A DNA stretch of 23,666 bases from a virus: IMG/VR virus record IMGVR_UViG_3300031758_000576, positions 1-23,666 of that record, one strand, 5' to 3'. The position numbers and the translations under genes were made by a program. Positions 16,728-23,460 of the stretch are shown here, piece by piece (the first letter of the stretch is position 1; the number at the start of each line of letters is the position of its first letter). The notes beneath the pieces were generated by a model that saw only the letters and a list, made by a program, of their open reading frames with translations, was not told the DNA's origin and made no database searches.

Positions 16728-19425
16728 AAGTATACGCGGAGCACAATTAACTCCGACTCGTTTATTTGACACTCCAGTCCCTATCACACTGGATCCAGTT
16801 GCGTTCCAGTTTACGGTAGTATATGGGCAGGATGGAAATCTTTATACTTCTGATGGAATTACCTGGAACATAGCTACAGCCACGCAAGGTATTCAGGGTA
16901 TTCAGGGTAGCCAAGGTGTTCAGGGTAACTATGGCCCATCTCTCGTTGTGATTGGGACGATCGCTACTGTAGGTGCAACACCTCAGACCGCGCTAAATGC
17001 TGCGTTTCCAGGAGCTGCAGTCGGTGAAGGTGTTATTGATGAAACTACTCAAGATTTTTGGGTATACAACGGTACAAATTGGATTAATGCAGGCCCAATC
17101 GCTGGTGTTCAAGGTGTTCAAGGTGTTCAGGGTGTTCAGGGTACGCAGGGAACGCAAGGCCGCCAAGGTATTCAGGGTATTCAAGGTACAGTTGGGCAGG
17201 GTACACAGGGTTTCCAAGGTATTCAGGGAAATCAAGGCGTTCAGGGTATTCAAGGTACTGCTATCCAAGGTATTCAGGGTATCCAAGGTATTCAGGGTAG
17301 CCAAGGTGTTCAAGGTATCCAAGGTATAGATGGAACTCTTGGCGCAAAAGGCGATCAGGGTATTCAAGGTATTACAGGATCACAAGGTATCCAAGGTAGC
17401 CAAGGCATTCAAGGTATTCAGGGTACTTCTATCCAAGGTATTCAGGGTATTCAAGGTAACCAAGGCGTTCAGGGCATTCAGGGTACTGCCATCCAAGGTA
17501 TTCAGGGTATCCAAGGTATTCAGGGTATCACTGGCGAACAAGGTATTCAGGGTGCGATGGCTGCTCGCGCATCTGTCGAAATTAGCGCTACTCCACCGTC
17601 TAGCCCAGGAATTGGTGACCTTTGGTGGGATCCGGAAAGCGGTGAACTCTATGTTTATTACGATGACGGCGATACTATTCAATGGGTAGAATCTACAAGC
17701 GTATTTGGCGTCCAAGGTAGTCAAGGTGTTCAGGGTATTCAGGGTACTGCCATCCAAGGTATTCAGGGTATAGCTGGAACTGGATCGCAGGGCGTTCAAG
17801 GTAACGCAGGTTCTCAGGGTGTTCAGGGTATTACTGGAGCGCAGGGTATCCAAGGTATTACCGGATCGCAAGGTGTTCAGGGTATCTCTGGATCGCAAGG
17901 TATCCAAGGTATCCAGGGTATTGAAGGAGAAGGTGTTCAGGGTATCCAAGGCATCGCTGGATCTCAAGGTGTTCAAGGTATTACTGGAGCACAGGGTATC
18001 CAAGGTATTGAAGGAGAAGGTGTTCAGGGTATCCAAGGCATCGCTGGATCACAAGGTGTTCAGGGTATCACTGGAGAAGGTACACAAGGTTCTCAAGGTA
18101 TCACTGGATCGCAAGGTGTTCAGGGTATCTCTGGATCGCAAGGTATCCAAGGTATCCAAGGTATTGAAGGAGAAGGTGTTCAAGGTATTCAGGGTATCGT
18201 TGGCGAACAAGGTGTTCAGGGTATCACTGGAGCAGGTACACAAGGTTCTCAAGGTATCACTGGATCGCAAGGTGTTCAAGGTATTCAGGGTATCGTTGGC
18301 GAACAAGGCGTTCAGGGTACTGGTGGCGCCGGTGAACAGGGCGTACAAGGTATTACCGGATCGCAAGGCATACAAGGTATCACTGGAGATCAAGGTGTTC
18401 AAGGTACAGGTGGCGCCGGCGAACAAGGCGTTCAAGGTATCACTGGCGAACAGGGTATCCAAGGTATTACTGGCGAACAGGGTGTTCAGGGTATAACTGG
18501 ATCTCAAGGCGTTCAAGGTATTACTGGAGAACAGGGTATCCAAGGTATCGCTGGAACTGGTTCTCAAGGTGTTCAGGGTATATCTGGTGAACAGGGAATA
18601 CAGGGTATCACTGGTGAACAGGGCATCCAAGGTATCACTGGAGCACAAGGTGTTCAGGGTATCCAAGGTATCACTGGTGAACAGGGAATACAGGGTATCA
18701 CTGGAGATCAAGGTGTTCAAGGTACTGGGGGTGCTGGAGAGCAAGGTGTCCAAGGTATCACTGGATCTCAAGGCATTCAGGGTATTACTGGCGCAGGATC
18801 ACAAGGTGTTCAGGGTATCACTGGTGAACAAGGCATTCAGGGTATCACTGGTGAACAAGGTGTTCAGGGTATCACTGGTGAACAAGGCGTACAGGGTATC
18901 ACCGGATCTCAAGGTACGCAAGGAACCGGAGCTCAAGGTATTCAGGGTATCACAGGCTCTCAAGGAGTTCAGGGTATTCAAGGCCCGGAGTCTGCTTCTG
19001 CTTCAGCAACAGATCTTCAAGCAACAAATGATACTTCGACGAACGCAAGCTTCTATCCTGTGTTTGTAGCTAACGTTGGCTCCGTTCAGACTGTTAATGC
19101 GGCCGATAGTAAGTTATATTTCAATCCAAGCACTGGAACACTCAACGCGACAAACTTTAACTCTCTTTCTGATATTGCGCATAAGAAGAATCTCAACCCA
19201 ATTTCTGAAAGCCTGGACATCTTAAGTAAGATAAACACGTACGAATTTAATTGGAAGAGCAACGATATAAAGAGTTACGGTGTAATCGCTCAAGAGTTTG
19301 AAAAGATTATGCCTGAACTCGTAGAAACAAATGGAAATGGAGATAAGACGGTGGCTTATATACCGCTCATTGCTATCATGATTGATGCAATAAAGAAATT
19401 AGGAGAGAGAAATGGCAGCATTTGA
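16717..19425 (+). CDS. Collagen-like tail fibre with S74 chaperone
   Basis: 902 residues. Residues 1-57 are a non-collagen head. Gly-X-Y triplets occupy 57-71, 130-280 and 331-757, mostly G-I-Q, G-V-Q, G-S-Q, G-I-T and G-E-Q. Two short globular insertions separate them: 72-129, and 281-330 with the L-W-W-D and E-L-Y-V-Y-Y motif seen in many phage fibres. The last ~85 residues are a Peptidase_S74 chaperone, S-D-I-A-H-K starting at Ser818 with the partner Lys823 at +5, then V-I-A-Q-E-F-E. The expected product is a long trimeric rod whose tail is cut off after folding. The ribosome site GGAGG (16706-16710) is strong. The collagen part has no proline before position 757 and frequent triplet breaks. 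Open frames on both strands across this repeat are artefacts. Confidence 0.88.
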   Translation: MSLKSIRGAQLTPTRLFDTPVPITLDPVAFQFTVVYGQDGNLYTSDGITWNIATATQGIQGIQGSQGVQGNYGPSLVVIGTIATVGATPQTALNAAFPGAAVGEGVIDETTQDFWVYNGTNWINAGPIAGVQGVQGVQGVQGTQGTQGRQGIQGIQGTVGQGTQGFQGIQGNQGVQGIQGTAIQGIQGIQGIQGSQGVQGIQGIDGTLGAKGDQGIQGITGSQGIQGSQGIQGIQGTSIQGIQGIQGNQGVQGIQGTAIQGIQGIQGIQGITGEQGIQGAMAARASVEISATPPSSPGIGDLWWDPESGELYVYYDDGDTIQWVESTSVFGVQGSQGVQGIQGTAIQGIQGIAGTGSQGVQGNAGSQGVQGITGAQGIQGITGSQGVQGISGSQGIQGIQGIEGEGVQGIQGIAGSQGVQGITGAQGIQGIEGEGVQGIQGIAGSQGVQGITGEGTQGSQGITGSQGVQGISGSQGIQGIQGIEGEGVQGIQGIVGEQGVQGITGAGTQGSQGITGSQGVQGIQGIVGEQGVQGTGGAGEQGVQGITGSQGIQGITGDQGVQGTGGAGEQGVQGITGEQGIQGITGEQGVQGITGSQGVQGITGEQGIQGIAGTGSQGVQGISGEQGIQGITGEQGIQGITGAQGVQGIQGITGEQGIQGITGDQGVQGTGGAGEQGVQGITGSQGIQGITGAGSQGVQGITGEQGIQGITGEQGVQGITGEQGVQGITGSQGTQGTGAQGIQGITGSQGVQGIQGPESASASATDLQATNDTSTNASFYPVFVANVGSVQTVNAADSKLYFNPSTGTLNATNFNSLSDIAHKKNLNPISESLDILSKINTYEFNWKSNDIKSYGVIAQEFEKIMPELVETNGNGDKTVAYIPLIAIMIDAIKKLGERNGSI
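17104..17556. repeat. First main collagen-coding nonamer array
   Basis: Imperfect tandem 9-base units of the type GGTATTCAG and GGTGTTCAA, coding G-I-Q and G-V-Q triplets (residues 130-280 of the 902-residue fibre). A smaller patch of the same units precedes it at 16885-16929. Units are kept in phase with the reading frame, apart from breaks such as G-T-A-I-Q and G-T-S-I-Q where one glycine is skipped. Confidence 0.9.
17707..18987. repeat. Second, longer collagen-coding nonamer array
   Basis: About 1.28 kb of imperfect 9-base units coding residues 331-757, with higher-order duplications. One example is an identical 47-base block at 17917-17963 and 18004-18050, 87 bases (29 codons) apart. Gains or losses of such blocks would stay in frame. 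Confidence 0.9.
18901..18953 (+). repeat. 53-base direct repeat, copy 1
   Basis: Begins ACCGGATCTCAAGGTACGCA and is identical over 53 bases to 19856-19908. It codes residues 729-746 of the 902-residue fibre and starts on a codon boundary. Flanking bases remain similar but not identical. Confidence 0.9.
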
Positions 19426-20248
19426 TTTTCCTACGTCTCCAACGAACGGCCAGCTCTATGCTTTAAACGGTAGAACCTATCAATACAACGCAGCTAAGCA
19501 AAGATGGGATGGTTTTACAGTAAATGGCGCGCAAGGTATCCAAGGTATCACTGGTGAGCAAGGCATCCAAGGCATTTCCGGAAATCAGGGCGTCCAAGGT
19601 ATTCAGGGTACCGGGGGTGCAGGTGAACAGGGTGTTCAAGGCATTACTGGATCTCAAGGTATCCAAGGTATCGCTGGTTCTATAGCTTCGCAAGGCGTGC
19701 AAGGCATTCAGGGTATCGAAGGCGCGGGCGGGCAGGGTGTTCAAGGTACTACTGGATCTCAAGGTATCCAAGGCATCGCGGGTGCCGTAGCTTCACAGGG
19801 TGTACAAGGTATTCAAGGAACCAGTGGGGCAGGATCTCAAGGCGTTCAGGGTATTACCGGATCTCAAGGTACGCAAGGAACCGGAGCTCAAGGTATTCAG
19901 GGTATCACCGGATCTCAAGGTATAACTGGTGTATCCGGTGCAAACACGGTTCCTGCTGCAGGAACCAAGACGTCTTCTTACACATTAGCAGCTGGAGATG
20001 TAGGAGATTTTGTTGCTATAGGATCCGGCGGTAGCATCGTAATACCAAGCGGTGTGTTTTCAACTGGCGATATAATTTCAATTTTCAATAATACTTCATC
20101 AAATGCGACAATTACTTCTTCTGCAGTAACTTCATATATTTCTGGCGCTGACACTGACGTTTCGAGTATCACCTTGTTTACAAGAGGTCTCTGCACGATC
20201 TTGTTCGTAGGTACAAACATCTGTGTAGTCTCTGGTGCAGTTTCGTAA
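19412..20248 (+). CDS. Second collagen-like fibre with beta-rich tip
   Basis: 278 residues, starting 14 bases inside the previous gene, with AGGAGAGAGA (19401-19410) as ribosome site. Residues 1-38 form a short head (N-G-Q-L-Y, Y-N-A-A-K-Q-R-W). Residues 39-176 are Gly-X-Y triplets closely related to those of the 902-residue fibre, including a 53-base identical block. Residues 177-278 are a compact beta domain (S-Y-T-L-A-A-G-D-V-G-D-F, G-G-S-I-V-I-P, F-N-N-T-S-S-N) of a type often found at the ends of phage fibres. It lacks an S74 chaperone, so it either trimerises through the tip itself or pairs with the 902-residue fibre. Its last base is the first base of the next ATG. A short fibre or receptor-binding tip role is inferred. 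Confidence 0.85.
   Translation: MAAFDFPTSPTNGQLYALNGRTYQYNAAKQRWDGFTVNGAQGIQGITGEQGIQGISGNQGVQGIQGTGGAGEQGVQGITGSQGIQGIAGSIASQGVQGIQGIEGAGGQGVQGTTGSQGIQGIAGAVASQGVQGIQGTSGAGSQGVQGITGSQGTQGTGAQGIQGITGSQGITGVSGANTVPAAGTKTSSYTLAAGDVGDFVAIGSGGSIVIPSGVFSTGDIISIFNNTSSNATITSSAVTSYISGADTDVSSITLFTRGLCTILFVGTNICVVSGAVS
19526..19939. repeat. Collagen-coding nonamer array of second fibre
   Basis: Imperfect 9-base units coding residues 39-176 of the 278-residue fibre. Units and longer blocks are shared with the arrays in the preceding gene. Confidence 0.88.
19856..19908 (+). repeat. 53-base direct repeat, copy 2
   Basis: Identical to 18901-18953, 955 bases downstream. It codes residues 149-166 of the 278-residue fibre and begins on a codon boundary, so it has the same codon phase as copy 1. 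Confidence 0.9.
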
Positions 20249-22266
20249 TGTCAATTGGAAATCTAAATATGCTCTTGGGAACGACTGCTTATCTTAGTAG
20301 TTATAGTATTAGTTCCTCGGCCGCTTCTATCAATGAAGGAAATACCGTCACTGTTACCGTAAGCGCAAGGGTCCCGGATAGTACTACTGTAGGATATACG
20401 GTCACTGGAGTAAATGCAGAAGATCTATCACGGAGTACAACAGGTACATTTACGCTTACAAGTAATCAAGGCATATTAGATTTCCCAACACTAATAAACG
20501 ACGATATGGAAATATTCCTAGCCGTTGAGCCACTCAGTGGTTCTAATCTTAGTGTTGTTAAGTATAGAACAACGGCAGATCTGCAAAGCCCAGTACTTGA
20601 AGGGCAATACTTTTACCCGGTCGGTAGCAGTCAAAGAGCTAGTTCGATATTTTTTAAACCAGACGGTGAAAAATTTTGGTTACTAGACAATAATAATGAT
20701 GAAATTGCTGAGTTCAGTATGACACCCGAACCAAGCGTGGATCAATGGGATCTCAGCACGGTTGTTGCTGGACCAGTTGATCCCTACAGTACACTTGGAA
20801 CGAATCACCAAGGTCTTTGGATTTCGAGTAGCGGTACACAACTATTTCAAACTGATCGTGCTTTAAGCAGAATAATACAGGATACAATAACTGCGTGGAA
20901 TCCAACCTTTTCACTTGGCCCACAGAGTCCAGAGAGAACCTTGGACATATCGGCAACCGCAAGCCTTCCTACTGGAATACACGTAAAACCGGATGGAACG
21001 AAGGCATTCGTAGCAGACGTATCAAATCCGACACTAGGTTCTCCTGGTGCAATTTTAGCATACTCTGGTACTGCGTTTCAGTGTAACACTTGGACATTTT
21101 CTACATCGTTAGCAGTAGGTTATTTTCCGCTTGATGTGCGCGTGAATGATACTGGTACTAAAATGTACACGGTTGGAGACAATAGAATAATATATTACTA
21201 TACGTTAAGTACTCCTTGGGACTTAAGCACGGCGACGTTAGTATCGTCTCTAAATCTATCCGCATCGTATAGTCTAATTCAAGGAATTTATATTGCAAAT
21301 CCTGCATCAGAAACATTTAGACTTACACTCGACGCAACGGACAGTATAGGTAATCAAACCGGATCGAAGTTCGTAGATGTAGTCATAAATGATTATGTTA
21401 CGCCAGGATTTCAACTTTTTTCTACTCCTGGTACCACAACATTTACTGTCCCTAATGACGTTACTAGTGTAAACGTGGTTGCTATCGGTGGGGGCGGTGG
21501 CGGACAGATTAGCCGAGGAACATCTGGTGGTGGTGAAGTACCTGCTAGCGGCGGCGGCGGGGGCGGTCTCGGCTGGAAAAACAATATTGCTGTTACACCT
21601 GGAAGTACTTATACAGTCCTCGTTGGGCAAGGTGGTGCTGGGGCCACTATAGTTGGAGACCAGCTTTCGACTACCGTAAACGGTAGTCCTGGATTTGATA
21701 GTTATTTTATAAGCTCCGGCACGGTTAAGGGTGGATTCGGTGGCGGCGGCGATTCTGATGGAGGATCTGCCGGGACGTTTACTGGCGATGGGGGCGGGAA
21801 TGGCGGTGTAGGGCAGACTCGATCTTCTGGTTATGATGGCGGGGGCGGCGGCGGGGCGGGCGGTTATTCTGGAAACGGCGGCGGCGCAACTAGCGGTCAA
21901 GGAAATAATCCAGCAACAAATTCTGGAGGAGGGGGTGCCGGTGCGAGTAGAGAATATAGCCCAGACATTTCCGGCGGATTTATTTCGGAAGGCGGTGACG
22001 GCGGCGGAGTAGGTGCTCACGGTAAGGGCTCTGACGGAGTAGGAGGCGGGGCGACACAGATTAGTGGAGGTACAACAGCTCCTAGCGGAACTGCCGGCAG
22101 TTTTGGTTCTAGTCAAACTTATGGGGGCGGCGGCGGCGGAGCTATGTACGCTTACTTTGACAGTGGTGCTACACGAACTGCTTCTTCAGGAAGCCCTGGC
22201 GCTGTTCTTATAAGATGGGGCACCGGCACGACGTTCCCTGATTATAAAAATCCTGCATCATACTAA
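20248..22266 (+). CDS. Propeller and Gly-rich adhesin, fibre-tip protein
   Basis: 672 residues, starting in a one-base TAATG overlap with no clear ribosome site, so it probably relies on coupling. Residues 23-110 look like an Ig-like or Calx-beta domain (I-N-E-G-N-T-V-T-V-T-V). Residues 115-340 carry four similar hairpins, F-K-P-D-G-E-K-F-W (136), S-S-S-G-T-Q-L-F (193), V-K-P-D-G-T-K-A-F (246) and N-D-T-G-T-K-M-Y (300), plus W-D-L-S-T twice, as in phage beta-propellers. Residues 354-383 resemble the closing strands of an Ig-like domain. From about 388, F-S-T-P-G-T-T-T-F-T-V-P opens a Gly-rich domain with runs of five or six Gly to about 640. It ends in L-I-R-W-G. Gly-rich parts of this sort form polyglycine-II tips in T4-like adhesins (gp38 of S16 type). 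Host-receptor binding is inferred. Confidence 0.82.
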   Translation: MSIGNLNMLLGTTAYLSSYSISSSAASINEGNTVTVTVSARVPDSTTVGYTVTGVNAEDLSRSTTGTFTLTSNQGILDFPTLINDDMEIFLAVEPLSGSNLSVVKYRTTADLQSPVLEGQYFYPVGSSQRASSIFFKPDGEKFWLLDNNNDEIAEFSMTPEPSVDQWDLSTVVAGPVDPYSTLGTNHQGLWISSSGTQLFQTDRALSRIIQDTITAWNPTFSLGPQSPERTLDISATASLPTGIHVKPDGTKAFVADVSNPTLGSPGAILAYSGTAFQCNTWTFSTSLAVGYFPLDVRVNDTGTKMYTVGDNRIIYYYTLSTPWDLSTATLVSSLNLSASYSLIQGIYIANPASETFRLTLDATDSIGNQTGSKFVDVVINDYVTPGFQLFSTPGTTTFTVPNDVTSVNVVAIGGGGGGQISRGTSGGGEVPASGGGGGGLGWKNNIAVTPGSTYTVLVGQGGAGATIVGDQLSTTVNGSPGFDSYFISSGTVKGGFGGGGDSDGGSAGTFTGDGGGNGGVGQTRSSGYDGGGGGGAGGYSGNGGGATSGQGNNPATNSGGGGAGASREYSPDISGGFISEGGDGGGVGAHGKGSDGVGGGATQISGGTTAPSGTAGSFGSSQTYGGGGGGAMYAYFDSGATRTASSGSPGAVLIRWGTGTTFPDYKNPASY

Positions 22267-22292
22267 ATGGATTTAAGTATTCGAGATCAATT

Positions 22293-22300
22293 TATAAATA
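22293..22300 (+). promoter_or_regulatory. T4-type late promoter in the 22267-22420 gap
   Basis: Exact TATAAATA, 27 bases after the adhesin stop codon. It is followed by a strong ribosome site GGGAG at 22315-22319 that serves the micro-ORF at 22329 rather than the longer gene at 22421. Confidence 0.8.
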
Positions 22301-22328
22301 GTTAAGATACACAAGGGAGATCTTGAGA

Positions 22329-22418
22329 ATGTTGTTTAATACGAACGGATCTGTTAACAAAACGCGCTTGTGTGATCTTACTCAAATAATAGGACGCTCT
22401 GGCGAGCAACGGGTGTAA
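22329..22418 (+). CDS. Possible 29-residue leader or relic ORF
   Basis: A short ORF beginning M-L-F-N-T-N-G-S and ending G-E-Q-R-V, then TAA. It is the first ATG after the late promoter and has the best ribosome site in the gap (AAGGGAG, nine bases from ATG). It ends two bases before the ATG of the propeller gene, whose own ribosome site is weak. Seen: position, ribosome site and spacing. Inference: it is translated and couples translation into the next gene, or it is what remains of another fibre N-terminus. No family is recognised and 29 residues are too few for coding statistics. Confidence 0.4.
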   Translation: MLFNTNGSVNKTRLCDLTQIIGRSGEQRV

Positions 22419-22420
22419 AC

Positions 22421-23428
22421 ATGGCATACATAATAAAAGGCACTACTGTTATAAGTGATGCGGGCGCGATTGATTCTGCGCAGAGTAAGATAATTGCGAA
22501 CAGCTCGTTGGCGCTCGAAGAAGCTATAGTATATTCACCAGTGCAAGGTAGTACGAGTGGATATACATCAGGTGGAGAAATTGCAAGCCTTAACTATGTG
22601 AATACTATCGACAAGTTTCCGTTTGCGGCAGACGGAAATGCTACCGATGTTGGTGATCTAACAGCACCAGCTCGTCGAGCAGCAGCAGGTCAATCAAGCG
22701 CTGAGTCTGGGTATACTTCAGGCGGTCAATCGCCAATACTTAACACAATTGATAAGTTTCCGTTTGCAGCTAATGCTAATGCCACTGACGTCGGTGATCT
22801 TACACAAGCAAGAGCCGCCCCTGCCGGCCAATCTAGTGACGTAAGCGGTTATACATCTGGCGGAGTGACTGGGCCTACTTACGTTAACACTATAGATAAG
22901 TTTCCTTTTGCTGCAAATGCCAACGCAACAGACGTTGGTGATCTTACACAAGAAAGAGTAAACGTTGCCGGCCAATCTAGTGACGTAAGCGGTTATACAT
23001 CTGGGGGATTTAATCTTTCTACTCTTGTTAACACTATATTCAAGTTTCCTTTTGCATCTAACGGTAATGCCACAGACGTTGGTGATCTTACACAAGCAAG
23101 ACTAAGCTCTGCCGGCCAATCTAGTGACGTAAGCGGTTATACTTCTGGAGGACTTGACCCAGGAATTACTCCTCCTCCTACTCTTGTTAACACTATAGAC
23201 AAGTTTCCCTTTGCGACAGACGCCAATGCTACTGACGTGGGTGATCTTACACAATCAAGGTTTGGCCCGGCAGGTCAATCAAGTACAGAATCTGGCTACA
23301 ATTCAGGCGGGGTCTTGCCTGCGTACGCAAACACTATTGACAAATTTTCATTCGCGGCAAACGCCAATGCTACTGACGTAGGAGACCTTACACAAGCAAG
23401 ACTTTACGCAGCAGGTCAACAGGTATAA
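22421..23428 (+). CDS. Six-repeat propeller-like fibre protein
   Basis: 335 residues. The N-terminal 46 residues (M-A-Y-I-I-K-G-T-T-V-I) look like a fibre attachment segment. Then six units of 46-53 residues start at 47, 97, 143, 191, 239 and 292, each with G-Y-x-S-G-G, N-T-I-x-K-F-x-F-A, N-A-T-D-V-G-D-L-T and (in units 1-5) A-G-Q-S-S. The last unit ends at A-G-Q-Q-V. The pattern is Kelch-like: a Gly-Gly turn and an aromatic strand per unit, which fits a six-bladed beta-propeller. Such repeats are common in fibre-like proteins of aquatic phages; a receptor-binding role is inferred. The ribosome site is poor, so translation may depend on the upstream micro-ORF. The stop codon lies inside the next late promoter. 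Confidence 0.8.
   Translation: MAYIIKGTTVISDAGAIDSAQSKIIANSSLALEEAIVYSPVQGSTSGYTSGGEIASLNYVNTIDKFPFAADGNATDVGDLTAPARRAAAGQSSAESGYTSGGQSPILNTIDKFPFAANANATDVGDLTQARAAPAGQSSDVSGYTSGGVTGPTYVNTIDKFPFAANANATDVGDLTQERVNVAGQSSDVSGYTSGGFNLSTLVNTIFKFPFASNGNATDVGDLTQARLSSAGQSSDVSGYTSGGLDPGITPPPTLVNTIDKFPFATDANATDVGDLTQSRFGPAGQSSTESGYNSGGVLPAYANTIDKFSFAANANATDVGDLTQARLYAAGQQV
22559..23428. repeat. Six tandem propeller-blade repeats
   Basis: Unit starts at 22559, 22709, 22847, 22991, 23135 and 23294; lengths 150, 138, 144, 144, 159 and 135 bases. A 33-base block starting TGCCGGCCAATCTAGTGACG is identical at 22822-22854, 22966-22998 and 23110-23142, exactly 144 bases apart, which points to recent duplication or gene conversion among units 2 to 5. 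Confidence 0.9.
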
Positions 23429-23431
23429 ATA
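23424..23431 (+). promoter_or_regulatory. T4-type late promoter overlapping a stop codon
   Basis: Exact TATAAATA that contains the TAA stop (23426-23428) of the propeller gene. It lies 29 bases before the next ATG, with GGAGAAAG as ribosome site between them. Confidence 0.78.
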
Positions 23432-23460
23432 AACTAGAGTAGAGTTGGAGAAAGTAAGTC

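Noticed and set aside
16993-18981. Long antisense and alternate-frame ORFs across the collagen region, rich in N-T-L-D-T-L or K-V-F-R-V repeats
   Set aside because: They are shadows of the 9-base repeat: any frame without a stop in the unit stays open. They lack ribosome sites, and the sense frame has clear head, rod and S74 domains.
21307-22116. Minus-strand 269-residue ORF opposite the Gly-rich adhesin
   Set aside because: It results from the Gly-codon bias of the sense gene, which leaves few stops in the antisense frame; composition is Ser/Thr/Arg/Ala noise with no domain.
22376-22421. Programmed frameshift from the 29-residue ORF into the propeller gene
   Set aside because: The two frames overlap openly only from 22376 to 22418, and no slippery heptamer was found there. 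The ATG at 22421 explains the gene.
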